A stretch of DNA of 26,279 bases from a virus, in the IMG/VR virus record IMGVR_UViG_3300042691_026555, positions 1 through 26,279 of that record. One strand, written 5' to 3'. The notes under the pieces were generated by a model. That model did no database searches and was not told the origin of the DNA. It saw only the letters and a program-made list of their open reading frames with translations. A program made the position numbers and the translations under genes. This document shows positions 13,954 through 22,651 of the stretch, one piece after another (the stretch's first letter is position 1; each line of letters begins with the position of its first letter).

Positions 13954-15506
13954 TTAAAATTCTCCTGAATATTGAGATAAAGGTTATACTTTCCAAAATA
14001 ATATAAAAACATATCAAGAGGATGTTCATGAAGTGGGGACATATTCAACCATATTAAAGATGTGAGAATTTCAATATTATTAAAGTTTATATTTCTATCT
14101 TCACAAAATTCACGAAGAATATTCTTACAATCAATCAAAGATTTTTTAACGTAGACATCACAAATTATTTGTTCAGAAAAATCTATCTTAAAATAATTGT
14201 TATGTAACATTTCATGATTAAGAACAAGGTTATGATTTAATTTTGCCAAATCATAGTTCATATCTCCCGATTCAATTATACCATTAAAATCCTGTCTCCA
14301 ATCAATTAATGTAAATGAGTCTGATATTAAAATATTATCTAAGATAAAATCACCATGAAATCCTGTTGGATTTGGTCCGATAATATCTTTGAAATTTATT
14401 TCAGTTATTAGGTCTTTAATTCTAGGAACTTCTACACCATTAATACAATCAACATTATCAGTTAAATTGTGCTTATCTAAAAATTTTTCAATCCTCAATA
14501 AAGTTTTATCCTTATAAAAAGATAGAGCATTATCATAAAAGTTTTCTTGCTCTTTCCCTACCCATAAATTATCATTCGCCCAGTTCAATAACTTTGAAAA
14601 CTTATCCCTGTCTACTACATCTGACATGAGATCAGCATTAATATATTCATACTTATAAAAGTTTTCAGTACTGCCTAGAAGTTTAGGGACTAAGTTGCCT
14701 AAACTTTTAGTTCTCAAAACTCTATCATAACATATTTTTTTATTATGAAAGAACTTAATAACAAAGTTATCAAAGATAAAAATGTTTTCATCTTCTTTAT
14801 CAAGAACATGAATTGTTCCCTTTATCTTTGATCTAGTTCTTTTAAGTGCATCAATGTTTCCAATATCATACCATTCATCAACTGGAATAACAGAAAAATT
14901 ATTCATCTTACGAATAACATGACAATCACTCAAATCACTAGTATTCACAGTTTGAAGAATACTTTTACAAGTTTTCCAAAATATATCATACTGAACAATA
15001 CCAGAAACTCCAACATAAACAAAGTCAAAGTTTTGCTCACCTTTCTCATTAATAGAAGCAATCTTTCCATTAACAGAATTAATAGTTCTATATGATTGAC
15101 TGTTATATCCAGTACCACCAATAGACCAATTAGTAGAAAAATCTATATTAGAAATGTAGTTGTTAGGAAGAACTGTATCGCAGGCATGAAAAATAAATGG
15201 ACACTGCAAATACTCTTCACATAAAGAAATTGAATAAAGTAAACTACTACCATCACCAGTGTAATTATCAACCTCAACAAATTGAATGTTTCGATCAATA
15301 TGAGCAAGAGTTAGATACTGTTTTACATGCGATCCATAATGCCCAAGAGTTACAATAAACTCAACATCTTTTGGATATGTCTCAATGATATGAGATATAA
15401 CAGGTTTATCTCCAACTCGAACCAAACTTTTGTTTGTAAATTTAGTTAGATTACCAAGTCTAGAACCCAATCCACTTGTTGTAAGAAGAACTTTATACTC
15501 TGCCAT
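13950..15506 (-). CDS. Nucleotidyltransferase-kinase fusion (LicC/LicA-like arrangement)
   Basis: 518 residues. The N-terminal part (about 1-230) is a nucleotidyltransferase: LLTTSGLGSRLGNLTKFTNK, VGDKPVISH, HACDTVLP. The C-terminal part (about 250-510) is an aminoglycoside/choline-kinase-type phosphotransferase with HGDFILDNIL (catalytic loop) and LIDWRQDF (metal site). A single chain that phosphorylates an alcohol and then couples it to a nucleotide is known for choline (LicC-LicA fusion in Treponema denticola); here the alcohol could be choline, a polyol or another small molecule. ATG 15506 overlaps the cupin gene by 14 bases. Confidence 0.8.
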   Translation of the reverse strand: MAEYKVLLTTSGLGSRLGNLTKFTNKSLVRVGDKPVISHIIETYPKDVEFIVTLGHYGSHVKQYLTLAHIDRNIQFVEVDNYTGDGSSLLYSISLCEEYLQCPFIFHACDTVLPNNYISNIDFSTNWSIGGTGYNSQSYRTINSVNGKIASINEKGEQNFDFVYVGVSGIVQYDIFWKTCKSILQTVNTSDLSDCHVIRKMNNFSVIPVDEWYDIGNIDALKRTRSKIKGTIHVLDKEDENIFIFDNFVIKFFHNKKICYDRVLRTKSLGNLVPKLLGSTENFYKYEYINADLMSDVVDRDKFSKLLNWANDNLWVGKEQENFYDNALSFYKDKTLLRIEKFLDKHNLTDNVDCINGVEVPRIKDLITEINFKDIIGPNPTGFHGDFILDNILISDSFTLIDWRQDFNGIIESGDMNYDLAKLNHNLVLNHEMLHNNYFKIDFSEQIICDVYVKKSLIDCKNILREFCEDRNINFNNIEILTSLIWLNMSPLHEHPLDMFLYYFGKYNLYLNIQENFK

Positions 15507-15834
15507 ACTTATCCTCCAATCTTACAATATCATCTTCACCAAAATAATCACCAAGTTGAACCTCTACAAAAACAAGTTCTTCTTCCCCAATATTCTTAAT
15601 TTGATGTTTTGATTCTTTTGGAATAAAAATAACATCACCAACTCTGTAATGATGAACTACATCATCAATCTTAGTCTGTGCAGTTCCTTTCACAATCACC
15701 CAAATCTCACTTCTTTTAAAATGATATTGATAACTAGGAGATTCTCCTGGTTTAATAACAATTTTTTTAACTTTGGTATACTCTTCATCCAGAAGATTAG
15801 TATATGAACCCCATGGTTTACTTTGAATTTCCAT
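15493..15834 (-). CDS. Cupin of the mannose-6-phosphate isomerase type II family
   Basis: 113 residues. It opens KPWGSYTNLL and has IKPGESPSYQYHFKRSEIW, VKGTAQ, GDVIFIPKESKHQIKN and EVQLGDYFGEDDIVRLEDKYGR, the classic single-domain form of the ManC C-terminal cupin. It may interconvert fructose-6-phosphate and mannose-6-phosphate, which would feed the GDP-mannose used by Gmd, or act on another phosphosugar. The frame is open 8 codons upstream, but ATG 15834 lies 1 base after the upstream stop (TGAGATG). Confidence 0.85.
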   Translation of the reverse strand: MEIQSKPWGSYTNLLDEEYTKVKKIVIKPGESPSYQYHFKRSEIWVIVKGTAQTKIDDVVHHYRVGDVIFIPKESKHQIKNIGEEELVFVEVQLGDYFGEDDIVRLEDKYGRV

Positions 15835-15835
15835 C

Positions 15836-16174
15836 TCAATCTTCCAGTTTAAAAGCATTAATAGACTTGATTAGTCCATCATTATTAAATTCAATAACAT
15901 CAATCACGTCTAGATTTTCTTCACCATTAACAAGTATAGAAATCTGAACGGCATAAGAAGTTTCAGAGTTTGAATAGAATTGAACGGGAGTTACATTTAT
16001 GGTGTTAACACTATCAAAGATGCCACGATTAGCGTCAACAACATTTTTTTTACCACTAGCAAAAATGTTCCAGTCTCTTAGTTCTACATCATCAGAAAAC
16101 ATTTCTGAAAGTGTGTCAATATTTTTATCAGAAAATACTTGGAAGTATTTAACTAAATCATCTTTATGTTTCAT
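15836..16174 (-). CDS. NTF2/SnoaL-like protein
   Basis: 112 residues. A helical start (HKDDLVKYFQVFSDKN), FSDDVELRDW and a C-terminal VIDVIEFNNDGLIKSINAF fit the cone-shaped NTF2-like fold (SnoaL/ketosteroid isomerase type). Members include isomerases, dehydratases and non-catalytic binders, so the role in this cluster is open; it may act on the same phosphosugar as its cupin neighbour. ATG 16174 lies 5 bases after the upstream stop. Confidence 0.75.
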   Translation of the reverse strand: MKHKDDLVKYFQVFSDKNIDTLSEMFSDDVELRDWNIFASGKKNVVDANRGIFDSVNTINVTPVQFYSNSETSYAVQISILVNGEENLDVIDVIEFNNDGLIKSINAFKLED

Positions 16175-16179
16175 AGTCG

Positions 16180-17136
16180 TCAATATCCTAATTTGCAATA
16201 AATTTGTCTCAGCAAATTAATCTCATATTCAAGACCATTTGCCATACCAATACCCCAGCAATTGTAACTGGAATTGTGAATTGTATTATAAGTCAAGTGA
16301 ATTGAAAATCCATTCTTAACGTAAAACGTTTTTTTGTTATGGGTATTTTTAAAAGTGTTTAAAGGAACTTCATCAAATGCATCTGGACCAGGAGTCATTA
16401 CAACTCGTTTCCAGTCTTCGGTTTTAATCATAAAGACACTATTTGTGTAGTATGGGCAAGTAAATTCTTCAATAGAATAATCTTGCTTACCAATCATCTT
16501 ATCAAAATTGTTCATAATGTATTCATTAAGAATAATCTGTGCTTCTGCACAAATACGAATTGGATGAATACCTTTATAATAGTGATCAATCTTACTAACA
16601 CCCTCATAGTAAGCATTAGAATTCCAAGAACTTGCTTGAAGTGTGTATTGATTCAAGGAAGAATAATCAACACCCCAAAGGCCGTTTGGCATATCTCTTT
16701 TTAAAAAGTCAGAATAAATCTGTTCCTTTACAGATACATCAGTAACAAAAGACTCGATGAATTGATCAACCAGAGGAATATTATTTGAAAGTAATGGAGC
16801 TAAAATAAAGTTATCATCAGAATCAAGCACTCCAACATTTTCAATCATGTAATCCCATACATGATTACCAATAAAACAATCTTCATCAAGTTTTACAGAA
16901 TACTTGGTATCCTGAGATAGTGCATATTCAACTTTTGACATATAGTTATATCCAGAGTTGAATAAAACTATATTAGTTTCAATACCATCAAGTCTCTCAA
17001 AATCGGTACTATGAGTGGATAAAATATTAACTCTTATTTTTCTTTTATTTTCTTCTTTAATGCGATTTAAAAAATGTTTGGTTATGTTCCAAAAATTAGT
17101 AGAACGATCATGAGCAAGATAATTAATGGTAATCAT
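16180..17136 (-). CDS. Putative glycosyltransferase, family not assigned
   Basis: 318 residues. MITINYLAHDRSTNFW at the start, VNILSTHSTDF as the second strand and YSVKLDEDCFIGNHVWDY as an acidic DED site match the general plan of a GT-A enzyme; the C-terminal half is rich in Tyr, Asn and Trp. No family recognised with confidence. A 26-base gap separates it from the upstream gene. Role inferred from the cassette. Confidence 0.6.
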   Translation of the reverse strand: MITINYLAHDRSTNFWNITKHFLNRIKEENKRKIRVNILSTHSTDFERLDGIETNIVLFNSGYNYMSKVEYALSQDTKYSVKLDEDCFIGNHVWDYMIENVGVLDSDDNFILAPLLSNNIPLVDQFIESFVTDVSVKEQIYSDFLKRDMPNGLWGVDYSSLNQYTLQASSWNSNAYYEGVSKIDHYYKGIHPIRICAEAQIILNEYIMNNFDKMIGKQDYSIEEFTCPYYTNSVFMIKTEDWKRVVMTPGPDAFDEVPLNTFKNTHNKKTFYVKNGFSIHLTYNTIHNSSYNCWGIGMANGLEYEINLLRQIYCKLGY

Positions 17137-17162
17137 AATGTACGCTTAAATAATTTTAATAG

Positions 17163-17918
17163 TTACTGGGTATCCAATTCCCACCATGTATGTATACCCC
17201 TACTATCAGTGTCTATTCCGTAACCATCCAATAATTTCTTTAATGTTGGATACTTTGTGAAATTCCAAAGACCTTCTGAAAGAGCGTGCATGTGAGGGAA
17301 TATAAGAGAGTTTGTTGTTCTATATTGCCTTACCGTTTTAACATTCTGAACACTGTAAGTATTCTTACTTCTCATGAAAGATAAACAATCTTGATCCTCA
17401 TTTTGATTTTTTGTTTTATCTAACTGATCAGTAAACTCTTCAAATACAGTTTTTTTCCATATTGCTGGTTGGAAAATGTGACTATCTTCTTTGTAAAAAT
17501 AATAATCATCATGTCCAGTAAAAATTCCATCTTGGGATTCAACTACACTATAATGTGCATAACTCAGCAAATAATCCCAAGAATTTTCACTCATAAAATT
17601 ATACATTTCATCAAGAATTTTTCCCGAAACTGGTGCAGTAGGAATCCAGTCTTCATGTATAAAAAGGAGATATTCGCAATCAATCTCTTTTAAGATAGAA
17701 TTAATTCTTTTTGTCCATACAATATTATCAACGTAAGTATGTCTAATCCAACTTTCTGGAATATCATATTTTTCAATATCATCAATTGTATCATTATATG
17801 CAAAATGTATTTCAACATCCCTTACATATTGACTTATCTGCCCAACAAGAGCACTCCAAATAAATGAACAATCAGAGTGTGTGTAAATGAGTAAAGGAAT
17901 TTTAGATTTCGTAGTCAT
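17163..17918 (-). CDS. Putative glycosyltransferase-like protein
   Basis: 251 residues. PLLIYTHSDCSFIW begins the protein and YLLFIHEDWIPTAPVSG supplies an acidic HEDW motif where GT-A enzymes bind metal; a later FQPAIWKK segment and a TWWEL C terminus are also seen. The same HED-type site occurs in uncharacterised surface polysaccharide proteins. ATG 17918 overlaps the upstream stop as ATGA. Assignment by fold-like pattern only. Confidence 0.6.
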   Translation of the reverse strand: MTTKSKIPLLIYTHSDCSFIWSALVGQISQYVRDVEIHFAYNDTIDDIEKYDIPESWIRHTYVDNIVWTKRINSILKEIDCEYLLFIHEDWIPTAPVSGKILDEMYNFMSENSWDYLLSYAHYSVVESQDGIFTGHDDYYFYKEDSHIFQPAIWKKTVFEEFTDQLDKTKNQNEDQDCLSFMRSKNTYSVQNVKTVRQYRTTNSLIFPHMHALSEGLWNFTKYPTLKKLLDGYGIDTDSRGIHTWWELDTQ

Positions 17919-18607
17919 AGTCTTTTCAGATCAACGTGTGAGGCATAAAATTTTTCTATTGGAAATTGCCAAGAGGTATTATGTGGAAAAGTTCCTGATG
18001 GTCCAGATGGACTTTCATTATAAAGAACGTCTCCATACAAAGAGCATTCTTTTAAATCATATCCTTGTTCTTCTAAAAAAAATCCATAACAACCTTCACA
18101 ATATCCAGTTTCCGCTTTATTGGATGGTAAAAATTTATCTGCTCCCATATCAAGCATTCTTTTCATCACTTTATTCTTACAAAAGAATATGGGACCATAG
18201 CATCCAAGACCAGAAAAAATATAATCATACTTAGAATTTTGAGTTATTTTTTCACCCCAAGTATTAAAATTTCCTATGGTTCTATTAAAGTAACATAAAA
18301 TTGTAACATCTTTTTCTTTCAGGTAATCCATATTATCTTTTACAATCATAGAATCATGTAGAAAATAATAAAAATCTTCGCTTGGATATTTTTTGTAGGC
18401 ATACCAATAGGCACCTATCATCCAATTACTATTTTTAGCATCTTCAATAATTACATCATAATCACTTAAAATGGAAAAATACGTCTTATCATTTGAATCA
18501 CTATCAACAACAACTATCTTTTCATTAGGATGAAATTTTCTTATCGATTCAACTAGTCCAACAATAAATGGAAAGTTTGAATTATATTTGCACGGAATTA
18601 CAAACAT
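17915..18607 (-). CDS. Putative glycosyltransferase-like protein
   Basis: 230 residues. MFVIPCKYNSNFPFIVGLVE and IVVVDSDSNDKTYF (a DSDS acidic motif) fit the nucleotide-sugar side of a GT-A fold; YYFLHDSMIVKDN gives a second acidic site. Start taken at ATG 18607; an in-frame TTG three codons earlier lies closer to the upstream stop and cannot be excluded. Cys-rich loop CYGPIFFCKN and GYCEGCYGFF are unusual for this type. Confidence 0.6.
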   Translation of the reverse strand: MFVIPCKYNSNFPFIVGLVESIRKFHPNEKIVVVDSDSNDKTYFSILSDYDVIIEDAKNSNWMIGAYWYAYKKYPSEDFYYFLHDSMIVKDNMDYLKEKDVTILCYFNRTIGNFNTWGEKITQNSKYDYIFSGLGCYGPIFFCKNKVMKRMLDMGADKFLPSNKAETGYCEGCYGFFLEEQGYDLKECSLYGDVLYNESPSGPSGTFPHNTSWQFPIEKFYASHVDLKRL

Positions 18608-18617
18608 ACTTAGCAAA

Positions 18618-19223
18618 TTAACTTTTAATCAAAAACAGTAAGTCATCCCATCTACCTTTTTTGTCACGAAGATCAATACATTCAACAGTATACTCAAAAT
18701 CGTTATCGATAGATTCGCACACTTTTTCAGATTTATCAATTAAAGAATCAAACCACTCTGTGCTTTGGATATCTTCGATCACGAAAAGTCCATTTTGTTT
18801 TAATTTTGGTAAATATAATTCTATGGATTTCAGTTGACTTTCCAATGTATGAGGACCATCATCAATAATAATATCAAATTGTCCTAGTTTTTCACAGAAC
18901 TTTTGATCATAAGCATCATCAAAGTGCATTGTTACACCATCAATATTTCTGTATCTTTGATCTATTTTCTCATCAGAAATATCAACACCAACAATAGATT
19001 TAGAGTTTGAAAAATATTCTTTCCACAACTTTAAAGATCCACCAGTTTCTATTCCTATTTCTAGTAAATCAATTTCTTTTTGTTCGTAAGTTTCAAATTC
19101 TTTCTCATATACATTCTCAATGTAACTATGACATGTATTTTTGTCAGTTCCCCCTTTATCATAACCTTCATTAAAAAAATCAGAATCTAAATTAAATTCT
19201 TTCAAAATATCAATCAATTTCAT
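18618..19223 (-). CDS. SAM-dependent methyltransferase
   Basis: 201 residues. The N-terminal SDFFNEGYDKGGTDKN and the SAM motif LLEIGIETGGSLKLW, followed by VGVDIS and FDIIIDDGPHT, match class I O-methyltransferases of the type found in antibiotic and polysaccharide loci. Together with the proteins at 8664-9449 and 13375-13953 it makes three distinct methyltransferases in the cassette. ATGA overlap with its upstream gene. Confidence 0.78.
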   Translation of the reverse strand: MKLIDILKEFNLDSDFFNEGYDKGGTDKNTCHSYIENVYEKEFETYEQKEIDLLEIGIETGGSLKLWKEYFSNSKSIVGVDISDEKIDQRYRNIDGVTMHFDDAYDQKFCEKLGQFDIIIDDGPHTLESQLKSIELYLPKLKQNGLFVIEDIQSTEWFDSLIDKSEKVCESIDNDFEYTVECIDLRDKKGRWDDLLFLIKS

Positions 19224-19873
19224 TTCTTATAATTCAGCATTTCGTATCTATGTAGGTGTCTTTCATATACGTTTATATTTGAATTCCAGAGACTTTTTAA
19301 ATTACCATTACCCATACCGATCCAAAATTCGCAGTTATGACGTATAGAAAGTATGGGTGGAGTTTTAGGAAATTTGATCTCATCAATTGTGGGTAATTTT
19401 TTAATGTAAGAAGAATTTGCCCACCAAAAATTGCCAGAATAATGAACGGTAGGTTCATCAACTAGATCCACACCACATGAATCATACTCATCAAGTATTT
19501 CAAGACAGTTTTCATATTGGTTAACATTAAAGTAAGTCATATAATGTCGCCAATCATCAATGCAAGGATTGTTTGGGGTTGTTACACCTTTTGTATGTAC
19601 ATATAAAATCTTATGGTTTTCATCTACCGATTCTGAAAATGATTTAATTAAATTTAATGTGAAGAATTCTCCCTCTTCAACACAAGGGTTTTCATGAATT
19701 TTAATCTTTTCATTTGGTTTAACAAATAAATTATTTTCCCCGACCACGCAAAGATTAACTGTGTCAACATTATCAATCAATTTAGAATTTATTATTTGAT
19801 AATAAATTTCATCAAAAATTTCTTGATACTTTCCTACCGCAGCAATATGAAAATATATTGTATTTTTGTACAT
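19220..19873 (-). CDS. Putative glycosyltransferase-like protein
   Basis: 217 residues. Motifs ILYVHTKGVTTPNNP, DDWRHYMTYF and VHYSGNFWWANSSYIKKLP are typical of uncharacterised GT-A-like proteins in surface polysaccharide loci, and HLHRYEML closes the protein. Start ATG 19873 lies 5 bases after the upstream stop; an in-frame TTG seven codons earlier would overlap it. Acceptor and donor unknown. Confidence 0.65.
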   Translation of the reverse strand: MYKNTIYFHIAAVGKYQEIFDEIYYQIINSKLIDNVDTVNLCVVGENNLFVKPNEKIKIHENPCVEEGEFFTLNLIKSFSESVDENHKILYVHTKGVTTPNNPCIDDWRHYMTYFNVNQYENCLEILDEYDSCGVDLVDEPTVHYSGNFWWANSSYIKKLPTIDEIKFPKTPPILSIRHNCEFWIGMGNGNLKSLWNSNINVYERHLHRYEMLNYKK

Positions 19874-19878
19874 GGATA

Positions 19879-20676
19879 TTAAATTATTTCCCAATCAGAT
19901 AGGTATAAATCTTTCGTGTTCTTTGTCAAACAATCTCCACCAAACCAATTTCTAGGAGCAACTACTTTCTCACTCTTTGCTAACCAAGCACCCCACCAAC
20001 TAAAAGAACTATTTGCAATTATATGATAATTGCACAAAGACATTAAACATAAGTCAGCGTCAGTAGAATTTCCTTCAGATACAGAGAACCTATCTGATGA
20101 GAATAAATCTTGCTGCTTACACCATTCGTGATCATCAGAAAAAACTATGACAGGTAAATTTGGCATCTTATTCAATGCCTCTTTATAATAATCTAATGTT
20201 TGAACAGGATGATTTGGATTGGAAACATAATCACCTCTTCTTATGTGTAGAGATATTATATCAGTATCAGAAAAATTTTCTTTTACAAAAGAATTACAAA
20301 TTTCCAATAGATTATCATTAAATGTAAAATCTTTTCTAATATCACTCTCAATGTGCTTAAAGTATTTTTCACTTTGAAAATATCCAAATAAATCCACGTT
20401 ATCTGGACAATTGTTAAAAATATTTTCATCAAAGTGAAATCCACTTTCCTGTACTAATGGATTTCTGATTGTGCTTTTCTTTACCTCAGAAAGACTAAAA
20501 CAATCATAAATTGTAACATCAGAAGTTCTAACATTGTTGTCCCTATTTCCGAAGACATCTTTTGGGGGAATGCAAAAATCATATCCACGATTCGTAGCAA
20601 TACCTTTCAATGAGGCATACTGAAACATTTGATTGGCAAGTCTCCCAAGATTACCAAGACTATTAAAAGAGAGCAT
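19879..20676 (-). CDS. Alpha-1,2-fucosyltransferase-like (GT11)
   Basis: 265 residues. GT11 hallmarks: GNLGRLANQMFQYASLKG at the start (family usually GxxGNQMFQY; here with an extra RLA), HIRRGDYV (about 144-151, the donor-binding Arg motif) and ANSSFSWWGAWLA near the C terminus. It would transfer L-fucose from GDP-fucose, and the two genes that make GDP-fucose lie directly upstream in the same operon. ATG 20676 overlaps the GDP-fucose synthase gene by 14 bases; the longer open frame has no family support. Confidence 0.9.
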   Translation of the reverse strand: MLSFNSLGNLGRLANQMFQYASLKGIATNRGYDFCIPPKDVFGNRDNNVRTSDVTIYDCFSLSEVKKSTIRNPLVQESGFHFDENIFNNCPDNVDLFGYFQSEKYFKHIESDIRKDFTFNDNLLEICNSFVKENFSDTDIISLHIRRGDYVSNPNHPVQTLDYYKEALNKMPNLPVIVFSDDHEWCKQQDLFSSDRFSVSEGNSTDADLCLMSLCNYHIIANSSFSWWGAWLAKSEKVVAPRNWFGGDCLTKNTKDLYLSDWEII

Positions 20677-21583
20677 TTTCTTTATACCATTCGTAAGTTT
20701 TTTGAATTCCTTCACGGAGAGAGATCTTTGGTTCCCACCCAAGTGCTTTGATTCGATCTACATTCATAACCTTTCGGGGAGTTCCATTTGGTTTAGTAAA
20801 ATCCCAGTTAATATCTCGATCATAACCAACAACATCAGCAATAATATTTGCAAGTTCCCAAATTCTAACATCCTCACCTGTACCAACATTGATATGTCCT
20901 GCTTCATCATACTTCTGCATACAAACATAACACGCCTCTGCAAGATCATCAACATATAAAAACTCACGCATTGCTGACCCATTACCCCAAAGGGTCACAG
21001 ATTCTTTGGCATTGTGAAACTTTGCAATCATCGCTGGGAGAACGTGTGAGGTTTCCAGATTAAAGTTGTCATTAGGACCATAAAGATTTGTAGGCATCAG
21101 AGATATGGCATTAAATCCATACTGTTGACGATATGCTTGACACATCATAATACCAGCAATCTTGGCAATCGCATAGGCATCATTAGTTGGTTCCAAAGGA
21201 CCCGTCATCAACTGATCTTCTGTGATTGGTTGAGTTGCAAACTTAGGATAAATGCAAGAGGATCCAAGAAACAAAAGTTTCTTTACACCAAAGTTATAAG
21301 ACTGTTGAATAATATTAGTTTGAATCTGTAAGTTCTCGGTCAGAAACTCTGCCTTATAATTACTGTTTGCCATAATGCCACCAACTTTGGCGGCAGCAAT
21401 AAAGACATATTCTGGTTCCTCTGAACAGAAATATCTTTCTGTTTCATCCTGATTTGTGAAATCAACATCATCACGAGTGCCTTTGATAATGTTGTTATAT
21501 CCTTTACTTTCAAGATTTCTCACAATTGCTGATCCAACCATTCCGTTGGCACCAGCAACTAATACTCTAGAATCACTGTCCAT
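20663..21583 (-). CDS. fcl: GDP-L-fucose synthase
   Basis: 306 residues, an extended SDR that epimerises and reduces GDP-4-keto-6-deoxymannose to GDP-L-fucose with NADPH. Seen are [39 protein letters not shown], the catalytic YAIAK and [12 protein letters not shown]. Length is normal. ATG 21583 lies 11 bases inside gmd; upstream in-frame TTG not chosen. Second enzyme of the GDP-fucose route. Confidence 0.95.
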   Translation of the reverse strand: MDSDSRVLVAGANGMVGSAIVRNLESKGYNNIIKGTRDDVDFTNQDETERYFCSEEPEYVFIAAAKVGGIMANSNYKAEFLTENLQIQTNIIQQSYNFGVKKLLFLGSSCIYPKFATQPITEDQLMTGPLEPTNDAYAIAKIAGIMMCQAYRQQYGFNAISLMPTNLYGPNDNFNLETSHVLPAMIAKFHNAKESVTLWGNGSAMREFLYVDDLAEACYVCMQKYDEAGHINVGTGEDVRIWELANIIADVVGYDRDINWDFTKPNGTPRKVMNVDRIKALGWEPKISLREGIQKTYEWYKENALF

Positions 21584-22574
21584 AAATGCACATATCCTCA
21601 ACAAGTTGTTTAAAAGAAATCTTAGGTTCCCAACCTAGTTTTTCTTTTGCCTTTGTGGCATCACCTAATAAAGTCTCTACTTCAGCAGGTCGAAAATATT
21701 TAGGATTGACCCTGATAACGGTTCTTTTAGTAAGTTTATCAATACCAACCTCATTCAAACCCTCACCTTCCCAAGCAATTTTCATTCCAAAATATGGTGC
21801 TGCCTCTTCTACAAACTCACGCACAGAGTATTGAACACCAGTTGCAATTACATAATCATCAGGTTCTTCTTGTTGAAGCATCAACCACATTGCTTCCACA
21901 AAGTCCTTAGCATGACCCCAATCACGTTTTGCATTCAGATTACCAAGTTCTAAAACATCTTGTAGTCCTACTGATATTTTAGAAAGTGCTCTTGTAATTT
22001 TACGAGTAACAAATGTTTCACCACGACGAGGTGACTCATGATTGAAAAGAATACCTGTACAAGCATACATTCCATATGCTTCACGATAGTTTTTAGTTAT
22101 CCAATATCCATATAATTTTGCTACACCATAAGGAGAACGGGGATAAAAAGGAGTAGTTTCACTTTGAGGAGTTTCTTGAACAAGACCGTAGAGTTCGCTT
22201 GTAGATGCTTGATAGATGCGGACACGTTCTTCCATACCCAAGAGACGGACTGCTTCAAGAATGCGAAGAGTTCCCACACCATCCACATCAGCAGTGTATT
22301 CAGGCATCTCAAAGGATACTTTGACGTGACTCTGAGCACCAAGATTATAAATCTCATCTGGTTGGACTTTTTGTATAACTCTTACTATATTAGTCGAGTC
22401 TGTTAAGTCTCCGTAATGTAACTTAACATTTTGATACAAATGATCAATACGATGGGTATTGATTAGAGAAGAACGTCGAACAATACCATGAACTTCATAT
22501 CCTTTTCCTAAAAGAAGTTCTGCAAGATAAGATCCATCTTGCCCAGTAATACCCGTAATTAATGCAACCTTCAT
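21573..22574 (-). CDS. gmd: GDP-mannose 4,6-dehydratase
   Basis: 333 residues, converts GDP-mannose to GDP-4-keto-6-deoxymannose. [18 protein letters not shown] is the NAD(P)-binding start; [19 protein letters not shown] (YxxxK) and [17 protein letters not shown] are diagnostic for the family. Slightly shorter than the usual 340-370 residues. ATG 22574 begins the conserved part; the frame is open further upstream but runs through the terminator and hairpins. First gene of the glycan cassette, about 13 bases after the predicted RNA start, without a clear ribosome site. Confidence 0.96.
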   Translation of the reverse strand: MKVALITGITGQDGSYLAELLLGKGYEVHGIVRRSSLINTHRIDHLYQNVKLHYGDLTDSTNIVRVIQKVQPDEIYNLGAQSHVKVSFEMPEYTADVDGVGTLRILEAVRLLGMEERVRIYQASTSELYGLVQETPQSETTPFYPRSPYGVAKLYGYWITKNYREAYGMYACTGILFNHESPRRGETFVTRKITRALSKISVGLQDVLELGNLNAKRDWGHAKDFVEAMWLMLQQEEPDDYVIATGVQYSVREFVEEAAPYFGMKIAWEGEGLNEVGIDKLTKRTVIRVNPKYFRPAEVETLLGDATKAKEKLGWEPKISFKQLVEDMCIYGQ

Positions 22575-22593
22575 AAGGAAAATACTTTTTGTT

Positions 22594-22622
22594 ATTATAC
22601 TAAAAAAGAGAGGTTTATGCAA
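22594..22622 (-). promoter_or_regulatory. Candidate promoter of the glycan cassette
   Basis: Minus strand TATAAT (22599-22594) is perfect; 17 bases upstream is TTGCAT (22622-22617), only 3 of 6 against the -35 consensus. The -35 box lies in the loop and stem of the terminator at 22601-22630. The predicted leader before gmd is very short. Confidence 0.6.
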
Positions 22623-22630
22623 CCTCTCTT
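22601..22630 (-). terminator. Terminator in front of the glycan cassette
   Basis: Perfect 10-bp stem AAGAGAGGTT/AACCTCTCTT with a 5-base loop and a six-T run on the minus strand. It ends transcription from the small-gene block before gmd. Confidence 0.88.
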
Positions 22631-22651
22631 GCTCAGTATGCAGGCTCGCCA

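Noticed and set aside
4897-22574. DNA base hypermodification cluster (glucosylated DNA as in T4)
   Set aside because: No nucleotide hydroxymethylase, no T4-type DNA glucosyltransferase motif, and GDP-fucose, methyltransferases and GT25/GT6/GT11 types point to polysaccharide or protein glycans.
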